64,000 nt of DNA, from positions 310,001 through 374,000 of the forward strand of contig NZ_AP023356.1 in NCBI RefSeq assembly GCF_018324205.1. The letters run 5' to 3'. The stretch comes from Actinoplanes ianthinogenes (GTDB lineage Bacteria > Actinomycetota > Actinomycetes > Mycobacteriales > Micromonosporaceae). Below are positions 9,033 to 17,156 of this stretch, piece by piece; positions within the stretch are counted from its first letter, which is position 1; every line of letters begins with the position of its first letter. Under the pieces are notes generated by a model that ran no database searches, was not told the origin of the DNA, and worked only from the letters and a program-made list of their open reading frames with translations. A program made the translations under genes and the position numbers.

Positions 9033-9387
9033 GCAGGTCCCGCAGCAGCTGCTCGTCCTGGGCGTCCAGGTTGCCGACGAAGCGCCGCAGCACCGACGCC
9101 CGATCCGCCTCGACGGCGAGCAGCCGGCTCATCCGGTCGGCGACCAGGCCGGCCGGGCCGTCCGGCGCGCCGTAACGGAACGCGCGGCCGTCGCGGACCC
9201 GGGACGCCGAACCCTTCTCGTAGAGCCGGGTGAGCGTGGTGACCACGGTGCTGTACGACAACTCGCCGGTCGGGTCGAGGCGATCGCGCACCTCGCCGGG
9301 CGTCAGCGGCTGCTCGGCCTCGCCCAGCACGGTCATGATCTCCGTCTCCAGCTGGCCGGGCCGGCGACGGCCGCGCATCTCGCTCAC
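9022..9387 (-). CDS. BlaI/MecI/CopY-family transcriptional repressor
   Basis: 121-aa winged-helix protein: GQLETEIMTVL... LTPGEVRDRLD... LSYSTVVTTLTRLYEKG is the classical Penicillinase_R DNA-binding region, followed by a helical dimerisation tail. Family members repress beta-lactamase or copper-export genes and are usually paired with a BlaR/MecR-like membrane protease. No such protease is adjacent here, so the partner must be elsewhere or absent. GTG at 9387 is chosen as the first start in frame. Convergent overlap with the DUF1707 gene. Confidence 0.85.
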   Translation of the reverse strand: MSEMRGRRRPGQLETEIMTVLGEAEQPLTPGEVRDRLDPTGELSYSTVVTTLTRLYEKGSASRVRDGRAFRYGAPDGPAGLVADRMSRLLAVEADRASVLRRFVGNLDAQDEQLLRDLLSE

Positions 9388-9396
9388 GGGCAGACC

Positions 9397-10461
9397 CTAT
9401 CGATACCTGCTGTGAACCTGCTCCGGTGCCAGCGGGATGGTCACCCGGCCGTTGCGGTCCCACCGCTCCAGCGTCCACCAGGTGCCCTGCCGGCGAACCG
9501 TGACCTGGACGTTCGTGGACTCGCCGTGCCAGGCCGCGCCGCCCGCGGTGACACCGAAGCGGCCCCGGGCGAAGATGCCGACCTTGGCGAGGACGGCGCA
9601 GGCCCGGCAGCGGCCGTCCTCGGTCACCACGCAGTCGCCGCAGGCCGCGCCCTGGCACAGAGCGCATGCGCGGACCGTTTCGGTGCAGGCGGCGCAGGTC
9701 GGTCGCAGGCAGTGCGTGCACCACTGGAGCACGCCGGCCAGGTGGTGGTTCCGGCAGGGCTGAAGGGTGCTGTGCGGCGTGCCGTCGGGGTCCAGCACGT
9801 ATCCCTGGGTCCGGCCCGGGGCCACGTCGTAGACCACCTGGGCCCGGAAGCCGTCCGGCAGCTCCCAGGTCTCGGCGACGTGCAGCCCGACCGCGATCCG
9901 GACCACGTCGACGGGTGTGCGGCGCAGCCGGCGCAGCAGCGAGGCGGTCAGGTCCTCGGGCAGATCCAGCGGGGCGGCGGGAGCCTGGGCGGGTGGGGCG
10001 CCGACGGCGAACCGGGCCTCGGCGGGCTCCATCTCGTCGCCCTGCGGGTGCTCGACGATCCGCGGCACGACGAGTTGCTGGACTCGATGGGCGCCCGGGA
10101 CGTGAATGCCGGTGAAGCTCTCCCGGCCGGTGACGGCGGTGACGTCGGCGAGGCGTCCCGGCGCCAGCAGGGCGGCGCCGATCGCGCCGCGGGACATGTC
10201 GTCCGGCGACTTGCTCAGGCCGTGCCAGGCGGGGCGGTCACCGTCGTGCCGAACGCCCAGCTGGGCGTGCCGGCCGACCCGGGCCAGGACGGCCTCCCAC
10301 TCGCCGAGCCGCGCCTGCGCGACGATCTCCGGCTCCGGCAGCCAGTCCTCGACCGCCCAGGCCACCGGGCCCGCCGGCGCCTGCCAGGCGGCGACCGTCT
10401 CGCCGCGCACGAGGCCACCGTCGTCGATCCCGGTCGCGTCGTCGAGGATCAGGCGGCTCAC
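9397..10461 (-). CDS. Hypothetical protein with cysteine-rich zinc-binding-like region
   Basis: 354 aa, family not recognised. Residues about 250-305 contain a dense Cys/His cluster (CRNHH, CTHCLRP, CAAC, CALCQG, CGDC, CRAC) resembling B-box/zinc-ribbon modules that chelate two or three zinc ions. The preceding 240 residues contain no clear motif. GTG at 10461 is preferred because the open frame upstream is Arg/Gly-rich. The gene ends 9 bp from the start of blaI-like gene and could be co-transcribed with it. Confidence 0.6.
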   Translation of the reverse strand: MSRLILDDATGIDDGGLVRGETVAAWQAPAGPVAWAVEDWLPEPEIVAQARLGEWEAVLARVGRHAQLGVRHDGDRPAWHGLSKSPDDMSRGAIGAALLAPGRLADVTAVTGRESFTGIHVPGAHRVQQLVVPRIVEHPQGDEMEPAEARFAVGAPPAQAPAAPLDLPEDLTASLLRRLRRTPVDVVRIAVGLHVAETWELPDGFRAQVVYDVAPGRTQGYVLDPDGTPHSTLQPCRNHHLAGVLQWCTHCLRPTCAACTETVRACALCQGAACGDCVVTEDGRCRACAVLAKVGIFARGRFGVTAGGAAWHGESTNVQVTVRRQGTWWTLERWDRNGRVTIPLAPEQVHSRYR

Positions 10462-10606
10462 ACCGTCCGATCTTAGGGCGGGGCGTACGCGTACTGTGGG
10501 GGCCGGTCCTGTCCGCGTCCGGAGATCAGACTGCCCTAGTGATCGCCATTGTTCTCGCCCGCCGGCTGACGCACCCCGGCGTCGGCCGACCACGCCGTGC
10601 CGTGGC

Positions 10607-10855
10607 ATGACGTCATCACCCCCGCCACCCGAGCGGACCGAGCCGGCCGCCCGGCCGGCGAAACCGCGGGGCCGGAGCGGGCCGCCACTGCCCATGCACC
10701 GGGCGGTGCTCGCGCTCGGACTGCTCTCGGCCGGGCCGCCGCTGGTGATCCACGACGGCTGGGCGGGCGCGCTGCCGGCGGCGGCCGCGGCCGGTTACGC
10801 CGTCTACCTGGTCGGCGGCAAACGCTGGCCCCGCCCGCGCCGCCGCCGGCGATGA
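10607..10855 (+). CDS. Small proline-rich membrane protein, unrecognised
   Basis: 82 aa: a Pro/Arg/Glu-rich head of about 28 residues, two hydrophobic segments (about 31-48 and 53-69) and a strongly basic tail (RPRRRRR). ATG at 10607. It ends 11 bp before the convergent kinase stop. A shifted frame also stays open here, so the assignment rests on the sensible two-helix membrane topology. Confidence 0.4.
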   Translation: MTSSPPPPERTEPAARPAKPRGRSGPPLPMHRAVLALGLLSAGPPLVIHDGWAGALPAAAAAGYAVYLVGGKRWPRPRRRRR

Positions 10856-10865
10856 CGGTGGTCTT

Positions 10866-12074
10866 TCAGGGCTTGCCCTTGCCCTTGGCCTTGCCCTTCT
10901 GCTTGCCCTTGTCCTTGGCTTTCGGCGCGGGTTCGGGCTTCTTCGCGGGCTGCGCGGGCTTGGCCACCGGCCTCGGCGCGCCGACCAGGGTTAGCTTGAC
11001 CGTCCGGGTGACCGGCGTGCTGACCGGCGACGGCACCGGGCTGCTCGGGGCCGGCGCGGCTGCCGCGGGCGTCGGCGTGCTGGGTTCGCCCGCATCCGCG
11101 ACCGCGAGGCCGGTCACCGCGACCAGGGCGGCGGCCGTGCCGCAGACGGCCAGGGCGCGCCGGCGGGGCGACGGCGTCCGGACCGTCGCCGGCGGCCGGG
11201 CCGCGATCTCGCTCAGAGCCCGGGCCAGTTCCGCGGCGGCCGGCCGCTCGTCGGGCGCCTTCGCCAGGCAGCGGGCGACCAGCCCGGCCACGGCGGGCGG
11301 CAGTCCCGGCACGTCCGGCAGCGGCGCCGGCTCGGCGTAGTAGTGCGCCCGGAGCATCTGGGTGGCCGTCGACGCGTCCCACGGCATCCGGCCGGCCAGG
11401 CACTGGTAGAGCAGCAGGCCGAGCGCGTACACGTCGGTGGCCGGACGGACCGGGCCGCCACGGATCCGCTCCGGGGCCAGGTAGGCGGGCGTTCCCAGCA
11501 CCTGGCCCTGGTCCTCGTCGGTCGCGCCGGCCGCGGCCGAGATGCCGAAGTCGACGAGTTTCACCCCGGACGGGCCGACCATGACGTTGCCCGGTTTGAC
11601 GTCGCGGTGCACCACCCCGCGCTCGTGCGCGGCGGCCAGCGCGGCCGCCACCTGGGCACCGATCAGCACCGCCCGCCGCCAGGGCAGCGCGGTCCCGCCC
11701 AGCAGCTCGGTCAGGGTGCGGCCGTCGACCAGTTCCATGACGACGTACGGCAGCACCGCCCCGCGGTACGCCGTCTCGCCGTAGTCGTACACCTGCACCA
11801 CCGTGGCATGGCGCAGCCCGGCCGCGGCCCGCGCCTCGGCGTGCAGCTGGCGCAGCAGCCGCGGGTCGGCGGTGAGCCGCGCCGAGAGCACCTTGACGGC
11901 CACTTCCCGCCCGAGCACCTCGTCCTCGGCGCGCCACACCACCGACATGCCGCCCTGGCCCAGGCGCCCCAGAAGCCGATACCGTCCGTCGATCAGCACA
12001 CCGTTCTCCACGAACCGTGCCGTTGCCCAGCGCCCGCGCGTCCAAACCTCGCCGCCGACCGGCGAACTGCTCAC
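10866..12074 (-). CDS. PknB-type serine/threonine protein kinase
   Basis: 402 aa. Kinase domain residues 32-290: glycine loop GRLGQGGMSVVW (36-47), ATP-binding Lys61 in VAVKVL, catalytic HRDVKPGN (156-163), DFG (175-177) and APE-like motif APERIR. A single membrane segment follows near residues 309-330. The extracytoplasmic tail is Pro/Ala-rich and ends in a Lys/Gly-rich low-complexity stretch; there are no PASTA repeats, so it is not a PknB orthologue in the strict sense. GTG at 12074. Substrates unknown. Confidence 0.9.
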   Translation of the reverse strand: MSSSPVGGEVWTRGRWATARFVENGVLIDGRYRLLGRLGQGGMSVVWRAEDEVLGREVAVKVLSARLTADPRLLRQLHAEARAAAGLRHATVVQVYDYGETAYRGAVLPYVVMELVDGRTLTELLGGTALPWRRAVLIGAQVAAALAAAHERGVVHRDVKPGNVMVGPSGVKLVDFGISAAAGATDEDQGQVLGTPAYLAPERIRGGPVRPATDVYALGLLLYQCLAGRMPWDASTATQMLRAHYYAEPAPLPDVPGLPPAVAGLVARCLAKAPDERPAAAELARALSEIAARPPATVRTPSPRRRALAVCGTAAALVAVTGLAVADAGEPSTPTPAAAAPAPSSPVPSPVSTPVTRTVKLTLVGAPRPVAKPAQPAKKPEPAPKAKDKGKQKGKAKGKGKP

Positions 12075-12214
12075 ACCATCCCCGCTGCCGCGACGCCGCC
12101 CGCCCGCTTCCGCATCATTTTCCGGTACGACTGGGCGTCCCGTGCGAGTCGGCTCGCCAGGCCGCCACCCCTCCGGACCGCCACGCGTGTCATGCGGGCC
12201 CGCTGCCCCTCACC

Positions 12215-12267
12215 GGCTGGTCCTGGTGGCCCTATCGGGCGTCCCGATAGGGCCACCAGGACCAGCC
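12215..12267. repeat. 53-bp perfect palindrome (single copy of a repeat family)
   Basis: Arms of 25 bp (12215-12239 and 12243-12267) are perfectly complementary around a 3-bp CGT loop. It lies downstream of the minus-strand gene ending at 12351, in a gap of about 276 bp that holds nothing else. The same 53-bp element, less perfect, is present three times at 13483-13661. It could form a very stable hairpin and may act as a terminator, but no T-tract follows. Confidence 0.85.
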
Positions 12268-12350
12268 TTCACCGCAACGCTGCTGGCCGGCATGTCTGGC
12301 AGTGGATTCCGATCCACCAGTTCACCCGGGCAGTTGGGCGAGCCCGGCGC

Positions 12351-12887
12351 TCACGGCAGCAATTCGCGCACTTGCGCCCAGACCACAAGTCGATCCTTGG
12401 TGGCGCCGGGCCGGAGGAGGTCGACGAGTCTGTCCAGGTGTGCTGTCAGGATCTTCTGCCGGCGTAGCTCGCCTATCTGCTCGATCGGGAGGTCACGCCA
12501 GTTCGCGGACATGGTGCGAGCCCGCTCGGGATCGACAGTGAGCGCCGCGAGGGTGTCGGTGGCGAGGATTTCGGGATTCCAGTCCGGGTCCTCATCAGGG
12601 CCGAGATGCTGGATGACCCAGGCGCGCAGCATGAAGGCTTGGTTGGCCATCCGGACCTGTTCCCATGGGTCGTCGCCATGCAGCCGCTCGTTGGCGTGCA
12701 GGGACAGCTTGGCCCACCGCAGGCGAGCGAGTCTCGATGCGTCGGACCAGTAGGCGCGATTTTGGGCGATCACCCGGACCTGCTCCAGTTCCTCGCCGTT
12801 CCGCGCGGCGGTGAAGGCTTCGAGCCGATCGACTGGCCAGGTGTCGAGCTCTCGGATCGGTCCACCGTGACCAGCGTCCTTGGTCAA
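12351..12887 (-). CDS. Hypothetical protein, unrecognised
   Basis: 178-aa soluble, helix-rich protein with several tryptophans and many charged residues (for example LEAFTAARNGEELEQVR, RWAKLSLHANERLHG). I recognise no family. TTG at 12887 is chosen because GGGGAA lies just upstream and the longer open frame antisense to the next gene has no coding character. Codon use is less GC-biased than neighbours, which could mean recent acquisition. Confidence 0.55.
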   Translation of the reverse strand: MTKDAGHGGPIRELDTWPVDRLEAFTAARNGEELEQVRVIAQNRAYWSDASRLARLRWAKLSLHANERLHGDDPWEQVRMANQAFMLRAWVIQHLGPDEDPDWNPEILATDTLAALTVDPERARTMSANWRDLPIEQIGELRRQKILTAHLDRLVDLLRPGATKDRLVVWAQVRELLP

Positions 12888-13064
12888 GGTTCCCCATTTC
12901 TGACCGTGGGCAGAGCGAGGCCGACGGTAGCGCTTCGAGCAGCAGGATGCCGGATCGCTTCCAGCAGTCACCGAACCTGTTGTCAGCGATACCGGCGTCG
13001 AAGCAGCGTAGTGTTCTGCCCCGGCTGCGGCCATGCGACGGCCGAGATGACAGAAGGAGTGATC

Positions 13065-13382
13065 GTGAGCGAGGCATTCGGCCTGGTCGTCCAGTTCACG
13101 TTGCATGATGAGCCGGCTGCCGCGGCGTTCGACGCTCTGGTGGAACGCACGGTGGCAGGTATCGCGACGCAGGAACCGGGCACCGTGGCCTACCTGGTGC
13201 ACCGAGTGGCCGACCGGCCGCTCGTTCGTGTCTTCTACGAGTTGTACGCCGACAAGGCCGCGTTCGACGCCCATGAACAGCAGCCTCACACGGTGCGCTT
13301 CCTGGCCGAACGCGGCCAGTTCGTGAGCCGTTTCGAAGTGACCTGGCTGCAAGCGCCCGCGGGAAAGATGCCGGCGGTGTAA
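13065..13382 (+). CDS. Antibiotic biosynthesis monooxygenase (ABM) domain protein
   Basis: 105-aa ferredoxin-like fold protein of the ABM family. Typical elements are present: an N-terminal strand (GLVVQFTLHDE), E-PGT (EPGTVAYLVHR) and the strand-helix segment FYELYADKAAFDAHEQQPH. Such small dimers act as cofactor-free monooxygenases, haem-degrading enzymes or quinone modifiers. GTG at 13065 has AAGGAG 7 nt upstream; an in-frame ATG at 13047 would place this ribosome site inside the coding region. Confidence 0.8.
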   Translation: MSEAFGLVVQFTLHDEPAAAAFDALVERTVAGIATQEPGTVAYLVHRVADRPLVRVFYELYADKAAFDAHEQQPHTVRFLAERGQFVSRFEVTWLQAPAGKMPAV

Positions 13383-13482
13383 GGCCGCCGGGAAACTCTC
13401 GCGTATCCACCGGCCGCGATGGCGAGAAGCCGACGATCTCGCGCCGTTCCGCGGGGGCGCTTGGGCTTTTCAAAGGTTCCTG

Positions 13483-13661
13483 GGCTGGTCCCCACGGCCC
13501 TATCCGGCAACCCGACAGGGCCACAGGAGCCAGCCCACGTCCCTCGGCTGGTCACCACGGCCCTATCCGGCAACCCGACAGGGCCACAGGAACCAGCCCG
13601 CGTCCCTCGGCTGGTCCCCACCGCCCTATCCGGCAACCCAACAGGGCCACAGGAGCCAGCC
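13483..13661. repeat. Tandem array of three 53-bp imperfect palindromes, 63-bp period
   Basis: Units at 13483-13535, 13546-13598 and 13609-13661, separated by 10-bp spacers ending GTCCCTC. Each starts GGCTGGTC and ends CCAGCC and is an imperfect version of the palindrome at 12215-12267. The array lies between two convergent genes (ends at 13382 and 13844). The remainder of this 461-bp gap, 13662-13843, is G-rich and I see no gene or other signal in it. Read as protein the units give repetitive GPIG-type peptides that I consider non-coding. Confidence 0.85.
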
Positions 13662-13843
13662 CGTACCTGTGCGGCGCTGTGGTCACGGGTCGTGCGTGGA
13701 CGATCGGGAGGACGGGTCCGCCCGGCCGGGACACACCCGTGGGTCGCGGGTCGGTCTGGGGTGGGACTGCCTCGCGCGTGCGGCGGGGCGGGGTGCGGCG
13801 GGGCCGGTGGGCAAGGGGGGGCGGTGCAGGGCGTACCGAAGGG

Positions 13844-14821
13844 TCAGGGGTTTGGGGGGCGGCGGACCCGGGCGTTCAGGCCGGCCGCGAGCAGGGTGGT
13901 CCGGGTTTCGGCGAGGCCGGCGGTGAAGTCGCTGCTGTCCTGGGTGTAGTAGCGGGCGAAGAACCAGCGTGGGACGCGGGCGGCGCGGCGGCGGGAGAGG
14001 AAGAGCTGGTCCTGGACCTGGCGGGCCATGCGGCAGAGGTCGCGGTTGGTTTCCGGGTCGAGGTTGGCGTGGGCCAGCTGGACGCAGCGGGCGCGGGAGT
14101 AACCGCAGACGCGTTTGCGGTCGGCGGCTACGGTGCGCTGGTCGCGGAACGTGTCCCAGCCGAGCATGAACATGCCCAGCGACGGGACGAACCACTGGAC
14201 GAACAGGTCGGTGATGGTGGAGTCGCGGAGCATGCCGGTGACCAGGCCGAGCGCGGCCCAGCCGGCCATCGCGGCCATCACCACCTGGGCGTAACGGCGG
14301 CGGACGCGACTGCCCCAGGAGAGGTTCTGCTGCTGGCGGGCGAGGATGTCGAACGGGCGGGGCAGGTTCGGCATCTCGTAGTGGTCGCGGGGCGGATCGC
14401 CACGATACCGGCTGCTCAGGTGCCGGACGTCCTCCGGGATGATCTCGTCGCCGGCCAGGATGCAGTTCCACGGCAGCTGGAAGAAGCGCACCTCGAACGC
14501 CTCCTGCAGCAGGGCGGCGCGGCGCAGTTCCCGGTCGGCCCAGGACGCCAGGCCGAGCGAGTAGGCGAGGGCCCAGAGCACGCCGATGACCGAGAGGGTG
14601 ACGCTCAGCGGGTTGCCGGTGACGGCGCCGAGGAAGACGGCGAACAGTCCGGCCGCGGCCAGCCCGGCGGAGATCACCAGGCGCAGCGCGTGGAGGCGTC
14701 TGACGCGGGCGTGCGACACGGCAGTGGCCCGGAGGAGATGACTCAGCGTGGGGTCGATCGGGCGCTGGCGAACGGCAGGTCTGCGGTCAGTCACGGGTGT
14801 CACCGCCTCGGACAGTGACAT
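13844..14821 (-). CDS. S-4TM family putative pore-forming effector
   Basis: 325 aa. Four membrane segments near residues 47-68, 71-93, 179-198 and 205-224. Between the pairs lies the family signature: LQEAFEVRFFQLPWN (LPWN at 116-119), then a conserved soluble stretch ending in QQNLSWGSRVRRRYA. S-4TM proteins are predicted membrane-perforating effectors of bacterial conflict systems, often coupled to nucleotide-signalling genes. None is adjacent here; the upstream same-strand gene is a TM0106-type nuclease. The start is uncertain: ATG 14821 is used, GTG codons 21 and 30 nt further in are alternatives. The upstream 95 bp are AT-rich for this genome. Confidence 0.7.
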   Translation of the reverse strand: MSLSEAVTPVTDRRPAVRQRPIDPTLSHLLRATAVSHARVRRLHALRLVISAGLAAAGLFAVFLGAVTGNPLSVTLSVIGVLWALAYSLGLASWADRELRRAALLQEAFEVRFFQLPWNCILAGDEIIPEDVRHLSSRYRGDPPRDHYEMPNLPRPFDILARQQQNLSWGSRVRRRYAQVVMAAMAGWAALGLVTGMLRDSTITDLFVQWFVPSLGMFMLGWDTFRDQRTVAADRKRVCGYSRARCVQLAHANLDPETNRDLCRMARQVQDQLFLSRRRAARVPRWFFARYYTQDSSDFTAGLAETRTTLLAAGLNARVRRPPNP

Positions 14822-14916
14822 CAGGCAGGGCGCCCACGAATGGGCATACCCAACGATATCGCGAAATCCACCGATCATCGTCTATACCAGCAGCTCACGG
14901 TGCGATTACTGGATAT

Positions 14917-16542
14917 TTAGCGCACCGTTGTCAACCAATTACGCACAGTGAGCGTGGCGCGGACGTCGTCCTCGTTGTATTGGAGGATTCGCTGGGCGGC
15001 GGCGCGGTCACCCTCGCGGGCCCGGCGATGCCACTCCTGCGACTGCAACCCGCCGGGATCCTCGTCGCGCCAGCGGAAGCCCGCGCCGTGCACCGCGACC
15101 GTCTTCAGGCCCAGCCCGGCGCGGGACTCGACCGTCGCGCGGACCAAGGGATACACGTCCACCCAGCGATCCGGGTGGGCGGCGCCGCGCGGCGGCGGGG
15201 GAAACGTGAGCGCCCGGGTCCGCTCCGGCGGCGTGTAGTGGAAGACCAGCAGGCTGCGGCCCGCGGCCTCGGCCGCCGCGGCGAGCGCGTCGAGGCGGTC
15301 CAGGCACCGGCGGGCCGGGTAGGCCTCGTCCGGCAGCACCGGGTCGAAGAACGACTCGTAGCGGCTGACGCCGTCCGACGTGATCAGCAGGCCCCACAGG
15401 TAGACCCGGTCGTCGACGCCCCACTCGGCGTCGATGTCGATCTCCACGTCGGCGCGCGGGACCGGGGGCAGCGGACCGTCCTTGATCCGCAGGACCAGGC
15501 CGTCCCGGGCGAGCTGCGCGGCGACCGTCGCCTTGCGCAGGCGATGCCGGTGCTGCCGCAGATGGTGGACCTCGCTGCCGTAGGGGCCGGCGAGCAGGGC
15601 GGCGGGTTCGCTGTCGGCCAGGCTTTCGACGGTACGCACACCGGTGTCGCGCAGCGCCAGGTACTCCCGGACGCTCAGGGTGCCACGCAGTTCCCGGCTC
15701 AGGTCGGTGGGTGGCAACTGCTCCACGCACACCGGCGCCCAGGGGCAGGTCTCGCACTCGGCGTGGCCGATCGGGACGACCAGTGGCTCCGGGTCGGTGG
15801 GCAGGCCCTCGCGACGGGCGGCCACCTCGGCGACCCGGACGCGGAAGGCGTGCTCGTGGTCGTAGCGGTCGAGGGCGCTGCGCTCGGCCTTGCCCCGGCT
15901 GCGGGAGAAGGTGAGGAATCGCGGGAGGCTCAGGTCGTACCAGACCAGGTGCGGGCCGTCGGTGCCGATGACCGCGGCCCACGGGGCGTCGGCCTGGTGG
16001 CCGCAGGCCTGGAGCATGCGCCAGTAGTGCGCGAGCTGGAGCAGGTCGTCCTCGTGCGCCTTGGCGCGGGCGTCCGCGCGGCGTGCCGCCGCTGCCAGCG
16101 CGGGTGCGTCGAGCGTGCTGACCAGGGCGTCCGTGCCCTTGGTGAGCACCTGGTGCGCCTTGATGTCGGCCGGGTGGTATCCACCGCCCGCGGCGCGCAC
16201 CAGCAGGTCGGGCTTGCCGGTGCGGTGGCCGGGCTCGTCGTCCGGGAGACGGCCGCCGACGATCACGGTGGCCCGCGCCCGCATGGCGCCGATCGTCGCG
16301 CCGATGTGGGCGCGCTTGTCGCCGTCCAGGTCGCGCAGGTCGACGTAACCGGGCAGGCCGAGCGCGGCCCACGCGCCGAGCAGCTCGTCCTCGAACGCGG
16401 TGCCGGTGTCGAACAGCTGCTGGAGCTCCGGCGCGACGGTCGTCCCGGGCCGGGGCACGGTGCGGTCGTACCGGTTGTGCACGGCGCGCGGGCAGGACTT
16501 GGCCGCGTAACCACCCAGCAGCACCGGCCGACCGTTGATCAT
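14917..16542 (-). CDS. TM0106 family RecB-like nuclease
   Basis: 541 aa. N-terminal half matches the RecB/Cas4-like PD-(D/E)xK fold of the TM0106 family: GTAFEDELL, the GKPDLLVR strand with Asp and the DIKAHQ motif, then a Cys cluster (CETCPWAPVC) that with an N-terminal Cys (SCPRAVH) may hold an iron-sulfur cluster. The C-terminal half has RNase H-like exonuclease features (EIDIDAEW, ending QYNEDDVRATL). Usually annotated as a predicted nuclease of unknown role. ATG at 16542. Overlaps nothing; the S-4TM gene follows on the same strand. Confidence 0.85.
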   Translation of the reverse strand: MINGRPVLLGGYAAKSCPRAVHNRYDRTVPRPGTTVAPELQQLFDTGTAFEDELLGAWAALGLPGYVDLRDLDGDKRAHIGATIGAMRARATVIVGGRLPDDEPGHRTGKPDLLVRAAGGGYHPADIKAHQVLTKGTDALVSTLDAPALAAAARRADARAKAHEDDLLQLAHYWRMLQACGHQADAPWAAVIGTDGPHLVWYDLSLPRFLTFSRSRGKAERSALDRYDHEHAFRVRVAEVAARREGLPTDPEPLVVPIGHAECETCPWAPVCVEQLPPTDLSRELRGTLSVREYLALRDTGVRTVESLADSEPAALLAGPYGSEVHHLRQHRHRLRKATVAAQLARDGLVLRIKDGPLPPVPRADVEIDIDAEWGVDDRVYLWGLLITSDGVSRYESFFDPVLPDEAYPARRCLDRLDALAAAAEAAGRSLLVFHYTPPERTRALTFPPPPRGAAHPDRWVDVYPLVRATVESRAGLGLKTVAVHGAGFRWRDEDPGGLQSQEWHRRAREGDRAAAQRILQYNEDDVRATLTVRNWLTTVR

Positions 16543-16555
16543 GCGCGATGCTAGA

Positions 16556-17119
16556 TCACTCGGGATTCTCGGGCTCGTCCACCCCGGTGATCGATATCAG
16601 ACTGACCGGCACGCCGGCGCGGGTGGCCCGGGCGACCAGCTCGGCGCCCAGCGTGGTGTCCTGGCCGGGCGGGCAGCGCCACCAGCCGCTGACCTGGTCG
16701 CTGCCGGGGAACAGCATGCCGCAGGTGGTCCAGCCGCCGGCGAACGGGAACGACCGCAGGGCCCGGGCCAGCCGATCGACCGCCGCCGAGCTCATCGCGG
16801 GGACCGCCAGGGTGGCCAGGACCAGGCGTTTCTCCGGCAGGTCGGCCTCGTCCTCGGTGAGGTCGAGGGTGTCGTGCTCGTTCAGCACGGCGGCCGCGAT
16901 CCGGTGCATGCCGTCCAGGATCTCCCGGGCCCGCGCGTCGACCAGGATGGGCTCGGTGAAGCCGCCGTGCAGCACCAGTTCGGCACGCAGCAGCTCGACG
17001 ACCTGAGCGCTGTCGGGGTCGGCCAGGATGCCGGGAATCGCCCGCTTCCACGTGGCGCCACCGAACGTCGGCGGGAATGCGGCCAGCACTTCGCTGAGTG
17101 GCATCCGGCGTACGGTCAC
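16556..17119 (-). CDS. ParB/sulfiredoxin-like domain protein
   Basis: 187 aa. The segment EPILVDARAREILDGMHRIAAAVL resembles the ParB N-terminal (ParB/Srx) motif, in which the DGxHR loop binds nucleotide. The rest is not recognised. GTG at 17119; the stop lies 13 bp before the nuclease start, so the two could form an operon with it. A role in nucleotide-dependent modification is inference from the motif alone. Confidence 0.55.
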   Translation of the reverse strand: MTVRRMPLSEVLAAFPPTFGGATWKRAIPGILADPDSAQVVELLRAELVLHGGFTEPILVDARAREILDGMHRIAAAVLNEHDTLDLTEDEADLPEKRLVLATLAVPAMSSAAVDRLARALRSFPFAGGWTTCGMLFPGSDQVSGWWRCPPGQDTTLGAELVARATRAGVPVSLISITGVDEPENPE

Positions 17120-17156
17120 TGGCGAAATGGTGCCATGCCCAGGTTGAGCTGCCTAT

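Noticed and set aside
13483..13661. CRISPR array
   Set aside because: Repeats are long palindromes with 10-bp nearly identical spacers, not short repeats with unique spacers, and there are no cas genes.
1539..13839. Shared CAGGGCGTACCGAA string at about 1539 and 13826
   Set aside because: Both lie near 3' ends of minus-strand genes and could be a small repeat, but 14 bp and two copies in a GC-rich genome are too little to support a feature.
13419..13949. Repeat-containing plus-strand frame with GPIG/NPTGPQE-type peptides
   Set aside because: The peptide repetition comes from the 53-bp palindromes, and the frame overlaps the S-4TM gene.
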